Assembly: GCF_001655005.1 (NCBI RefSeq)
Contig: NZ_LXET01000007.1
Coordinates: forward strand, 194,303 to 258,302
DNA from: Hafnia paralvei ATCC 29927
GTDB lineage: Bacteria > Pseudomonadota > Gammaproteobacteria > Enterobacterales > Enterobacteriaceae
Direction: 5' to 3'
Length of the DNA stretch: 64,000 nucleotides
The notes beneath the pieces were generated by a model, which did not search any database, was not told where the DNA came from, and saw only the letters and a list, made by a program, of their open reading frames with translations. Both the position numbers and the translations under genes were made by a program. Each line of letters starts with the position of its first letter. Within the stretch, counting starts at the first letter, position 1. This document shows positions 60,888 through 64,000 of the stretch, piece by piece.

Positions 60888-61445
60888 TTACTCGTTTTCT
60901 TCAGACAGTTCGCGCAGGTATTGGAAAATCTGGCGGGCTGACTTTGGCGGCTTATTGGTGGCCTTCTCTTTTTTCGCATTACGGATCAGCGAGCGTAGTT
61001 GCTGGCGATCGGCTTGCGGATAGAGTTCCAGAACCAGCGAGATAGCATCGTCGCCTTCGTCGATCAAACGATCGCGGATCTGTTCTAATTTATGGAACAG
61101 AGCAACCTGCTGGTTGTGACGGTTGTTGAGCTTGTCTAATGCAATCTGGATTGGCTCAGGGTCACGCTGACGCAGCATTTTACCAATCAGCTGTAGCTGA
61201 CGGCGACGGCCTTCCTTTTTGATGCGCTGTGCCAATTCAACTGCGGCACGTAGATCGGCATCCAGCGGGATTTTATCCAGCGCATTTTTGCCTAGATCGA
61301 CCAACTCTGCGCCCAGATCTTTCAGGGCTTCGGCATCACGTTTAATTTCGCTTTTGCTGACCCAGATGATCTCGTCATCTTCGTCTTTATCAATATCGTT
61401 TTCGGGTACTTCGTCTAACCAGTCTTCGTCTGGATGCTTCTGCAT
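60888..61445 (-). CDS. yjgA: Ribosome biogenesis factor DarP (YjgA)
   Basis: The 185-residue acidic and helical protein (E. coli YjgA 183) has an N-terminal acidic stretch DWLDEVPENDIDKDEDDEIIWVSKSEIKRDAEALKDLG and a coiled-coil-rich body (IKKEGRRRQLQLIGKMLRQRD, LYPQADRQQLRSLIRNAKKEK). It associates with the 50S subunit and promotes its late assembly. In E. coli yjgA is divergent from pmbA; here hicAB has come between them. Two bulky overlapping frames on the plus strand are shadows. Confidence 0.95.
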   Translation of the reverse strand: MQKHPDEDWLDEVPENDIDKDEDDEIIWVSKSEIKRDAEALKDLGAELVDLGKNALDKIPLDADLRAAVELAQRIKKEGRRRQLQLIGKMLRQRDPEPIQIALDKLNNRHNQQVALFHKLEQIRDRLIDEGDDAISLVLELYPQADRQQLRSLIRNAKKEKATNKPPKSARQIFQYLRELSEENE

Positions 61446-61549
61446 ATCTGATTCCTTAAAAAAAGACGCTAATCCTATCAGGTTGTGCAGGATTCATGTT
61501 GAATGATTTACATGAAATTAAGGAGATCATGTCTATCGCAAATTTGTTT

Positions 61550-61960
61550 CTATTTTATCACTGTTACCTGTTCGAGCGCAGCCTGAGCTAAAAAACCGGA
61601 TCGGCTTTTATATTCAGGATGTAAGGCAACGACGCGATCGATTCTGGCAATCAATGACTTAGGGAGCGTGACGTTAATCTTTTCTGCGCCGCCCATGAGG
61701 CGAGTAACATCAACCTCGACGATAGCCCAGATGTATTCCTGATATTCAGCTTTGTTTGATAAATCTTCGATTTTTGATGGCATTGGAAAATCGGCTTCCA
61801 TTTCAACCAGCAATTCAATATGACTAATGATTGCTTGCTTGGCGTTAGCTATCGCTTCATCGAGCGTATCACCGGCAGAGAAACACCCCGGTAAATCAGG
61901 CACGGTTACACCGTAAGCATGGTGTTGATCTCCGGATTCAATAGCAATGGGATAAAGCAT
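61550..61960 (-). CDS. hicB: HicB-family antitoxin
   Basis: The 136-residue protein has the HicB N-terminal fold (YPIAIESGDQHHAYGVTVPDLPGCFSAGDTLDEAIANAKQAI) and a C-terminal ribbon-helix-helix DNA-binding part (KINVTLPKSLIARIDRVVALHPEYKSRSGFLAQAAL). It neutralises HicA and represses the pair. It follows hicA by 22 bases on the same strand. Confidence 0.93.
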   Translation of the reverse strand: MLYPIAIESGDQHHAYGVTVPDLPGCFSAGDTLDEAIANAKQAIISHIELLVEMEADFPMPSKIEDLSNKAEYQEYIWAIVEVDVTRLMGGAEKINVTLPKSLIARIDRVVALHPEYKSRSGFLAQAALEQVTVIK

Positions 61961-61982
61961 AGGAAACCTCTTGGTGGTGAAG

Positions 61983-62162
61983 CTAAAGCCCAGCCTGTTG
62001 CCGGATGCTTTTTACGGTATTGGCGGGGAGATCTTTTTTAGGATGAGGAATCGTCACTAGCCCCGTTTTGTTGGGGTGAGTGAAGTGATGATGGCTTCCC
62101 TTCACCCTTTTAAGGATCCACCCGTCAGCCATGATTTCAGCGATCAGCATCCTGCTATTCAT
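61983..62162 (-). CDS. hicA: HicA-family mRNA interferase toxin
   Basis: The protein has 59 residues from the ATG at 62162 (MNSRMLIAEIMADGWIL), the usual HicA start; a GTG at 62171 would add three. The double-stranded-RNA-binding-like fold carries the catalytic histidine in KGSHHHF (H24-H26) and the typical VTIPHPKKDLP strand and C-terminal KSIRQQAGL helix. HicA cleaves mRNA and tmRNA. A 17-base palindrome upstream is a likely HicB operator. Confidence 0.92.
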   Translation of the reverse strand: MNSRMLIAEIMADGWILKRVKGSHHHFTHPNKTGLVTIPHPKKDLPANTVKSIRQQAGL

Positions 62163-62187
62163 TATAGCCACTGACTCCCTAAATATG

Positions 62188-62204
62188 AGGGTTATAATAA
62201 CCCT
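62188..62204. promoter_or_regulatory. HicAB operator palindrome over a -10 box
   Basis: AGGGTTAT-A-ATAACCCT is a perfect 17-base palindrome 25 bases upstream of the hicA ATG. It includes a TATTAT-like -10 hexamer on the minus strand, so HicB bound here would block transcription. The rest of 62205-62502 holds no gene and should carry the pmbA promoter. Confidence 0.6.
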
Positions 62205-62502
62205 GCTAGCCGGTTAACACAATTTATCGTCGCGTAGCGCGTCTAAAAGTGAGTAGTGAATACGATCTTGAGGTAAAGAACCCCACTTAATTTTACTTTT
62301 GTCCAAGTTATACGGTCGGTGATCCGTAAGCGTTGGCAGTTTTGCGTGGGTTTCAGCGATTGTGCGAAATTGATCTCAGTTCCTGATAAACTCAGAGTTA
62401 ATTTAGTTTTAGAAACTGGCACAGTTTAGGTGCCAATCATAACGGCCTACGGCGATGATTGCGCCGGTGGTTTAATCCATTTCTGATAATTATGGCAGAT
62501 TG

Positions 62503-63843
62503 ATGAAAGTAATCACTCAGGTTGCAGAACAACGCAAGACGCTGGAAAACGCCGTAGCACAGGCGTTAGAACTGGCTAAAGCCGGCGCGGATGCCGCCGA
62601 AGTGGCCGTCACCAAAACCACGGGCATTAGCATCAGTACTCGTTTTGGTGAAGTTGAAAATGTTGAATTCAACAGCGATGGCGCGTTGGGGATCACCGTT
62701 TATCACCAGCAGCGTAAGGGGAGCGCTTCCTCAACGGATCTTAGCCCAGACGCTATTGCCCGTACCGTACAGGCTGCGCTGGATATTGCACGCTATACCT
62801 CACCCGATCCTTTTGCCGGGCCTGCGGATAAAGAACTGCTGGCATTTGATGCGCCGGATCTCGATCTGTTTCATCCTGCCGAATTAGATGCAGAACGTGG
62901 TATTGAACTGGCTGCGCGCGCTGAGCAGAGCTCGTTGAAATTTGACCCGCGTATTACCAATACCGAAGGCGGCAGTTTTAACAGCCACTATGGCATTAAA
63001 GTTTTTGGCAACAGCCACGGTATGCTGCAAAGCTACAGCTCCAGCCGTCATTCGCTCTCTAGCTGTGTTATCGCCGAGCATGAAGGCGATATGGAACGTG
63101 ACTATGCCTATACCATCGCTCGTGACATCAACGATCTGAAAAGCCCTGAGTGGGTAGGGGAAGAGTGCGCACGGCGCACGCTCTCCCGCTTGGCACCACG
63201 CCGCTTGCCGACGATGGAAGCGCCAGTCATGTTTGCGGCTGAGGTGGCAACCGGTCTGTTTGGCCATTTAGTCGGTGCCATCAGCGGTAGCAGTGTGTAT
63301 CGCAAATCGACGTTCTTGCTCGACAGTCTAGGTAAGCAAATTCTGCCTGAATGGTTAACCATCAACGAACAGCCACATTTACTGAAAGGGATGGCTTCTA
63401 CACCGTTTGATAGCGAAGGGGTACGTACCGTTGAACGCAATATTGTGGAAAATGGCGTATTACAGACTTGGCTGATGACCAGCTATTCAGCGCGTAAGCT
63501 GGGTATGCAAAGTACTGGGCATGCTGGTGGGATCCATAACTGGCGTATCAAAGGGCAAGGTTTAGGCTTCGAAGATATGCTGAAAAAAATGGGCACTGGT
63601 TTCTTGGTTACTGAGCTGATGGGGCAAGGCGTAAGCGGTGTCACCGGCGACTATTCCCGTGGTGCAGCAGGTTTCTGGGTAGAGAATGGCGAAATCCAAT
63701 ATCCGGTCAGCGAAGTGACGATTGCGGGTAATCTGAAAGATATGTGGTCGAATCTGGTCACCCTTGGTGATGATATAGAACTGCGTAGCAATATTCAGTG
63801 TGGTTCTGCGCTGCTGGAAGCAATGAAGATAGCGGGAGAATAG
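62503..63843 (+). CDS. pmbA: Metalloprotease subunit TldE (PmbA)
   Basis: The 446-residue protein (E. coli 450) starts at the ATG at 62503. Family stretches: TTGISISTRFGEVENVEFNSDGALGITVY, QSTGHAGGIHNW, and the C-terminal GVSGVTGDYSRGAAGFWVENGEIQYPVSEVTIAGNLKDMW. TldE joins TldD in a heteromeric protease that matures peptide antibiotics such as microcin B17 and degrades CcdA. TldE itself lacks the metal-binding HExxxH. tldD is not in this window. Confidence 0.95.
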   Translation: MKVITQVAEQRKTLENAVAQALELAKAGADAAEVAVTKTTGISISTRFGEVENVEFNSDGALGITVYHQQRKGSASSTDLSPDAIARTVQAALDIARYTSPDPFAGPADKELLAFDAPDLDLFHPAELDAERGIELAARAEQSSLKFDPRITNTEGGSFNSHYGIKVFGNSHGMLQSYSSSRHSLSSCVIAEHEGDMERDYAYTIARDINDLKSPEWVGEECARRTLSRLAPRRLPTMEAPVMFAAEVATGLFGHLVGAISGSSVYRKSTFLLDSLGKQILPEWLTINEQPHLLKGMASTPFDSEGVRTVERNIVENGVLQTWLMTSYSARKLGMQSTGHAGGIHNWRIKGQGLGFEDMLKKMGTGFLVTELMGQGVSGVTGDYSRGAAGFWVENGEIQYPVSEVTIAGNLKDMWSNLVTLGDDIELRSNIQCGSALLEAMKIAGE

Positions 63844-64000
63844 AGGGACATGCATTTCATCTAGGGCATCTGAATTTATGCATCAACGGTGAAAGGTTTC
63901 GTCCGCCCGTCAGCATTTGTGTTTCCATGAAACCGCAGGCGTAGGCGTCCGACGAGCGGTTGCCCGCGCGCAACCTCTCGACTCTCGCGCTCTTTACCGA
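63844..64000. other. Region after pmbA
   Basis: No gene is visible. A hairpin GGTTGC-CCGCGC-GCAACC lies at about 63958-63975 and the stretch is more GC-rich than other spacers here. It runs off the window, so a structured RNA or a repeat cannot be excluded. Confidence 0.4.

Noticed and set aside
60690..61045. Plus-strand frames between barstar and yjgA
   Set aside because: They overlap the barstar gene or run antisense to yjgA, with shadow-type composition.
1..64000. CRISPR arrays, insertion sequences, prophage or rRNA genes
   Set aside because: No regularly spaced repeats, transposase, integrase, phage structural genes or rRNA-like segments were seen.

Overview
The window comes from a gamma-proteobacterium of the order Enterobacterales. 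It carries close relatives of many E. coli genes (cai/fix, tynA-feaB-feaR, gss, roxA, yia/sgb, dbpA, yjgA, pmbA, yaiW, aes), but in an order unlike E. coli K-12. A Hafnia/Obesumbacterium-type genome would fit; that is a guess from gene content, not something measured here.

Layout. 1-838: the 3' end of a RelE/ParE-type toxin, then an AT-rich stretch with no gene. 839-6824: a MocR-type regulator divergent from a pentahaem cytochrome/molybdoenzyme/chaperone operon (torCAD type). 6910-7170: remnant of a MipA/OmpV outer-membrane protein gene. 7191-11549: an esterase, glutathionylspermidine synthetase/amidase and the ribosomal oxygenase RoxA. 11695-25786: an anaerobic carnitine cluster: caiF, aes, yaaU, fixXCBA divergent from caiTABCD, then a tiny Cys-rich protein where E. 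coli has caiE. 26021-34301: yaiW, feaR, tynA and feaB (aromatic amine oxidation) beside a chemoreceptor with a near-ideal FliA promoter. 34332-39981: pirin, an MgtC-type protein with a long leader (PhoP-box-like site, 13-codon leader peptide, terminator-like hairpin), a DcuC-type transporter, an adenosine-deaminase-like enzyme and a HypT-like LysR regulator. 40710-43293: two 205-residue paralogues of unknown function (99 of 205 positions identical by hand alignment) flanking an EVE-HNH nuclease, a candidate modification-dependent restriction locus. 43319-52214: yiaJ and a diketogulonate/ascorbate-type operon in the Klebsiella layout (yiaKLX1X2-lyxK-sgbHUE). 52501-59806: an NlpC/P60 hydrolase, an EIIC plus 6-phospho-beta-glycosidase operon under tandem AscG-like operators, a BhsA-like small protein, dbpA and a succinate-semialdehyde dehydrogenase. 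60066-63843: an exported barnase with a barstar inhibitor, yjgA, hicAB and pmbA.

Themes. Much of the window is catabolic accessory metabolism: carnitine to gamma-butyrobetaine with electrons through FixABCX, amine oxidation to aryl-acetates, sugar-acid breakdown to D-xylulose 5-phosphate, and phospho-beta-glycosides. Conflict-type modules (partial toxin, EVE-HNH, barnase/barstar, HicAB) lie between these blocks.

The items most worth a second look are the EVE-HNH locus with its flanking paralogues, the MgtC leader, the chemoreceptor beside tynA-feaB, and the barnase with a possible disulfide.
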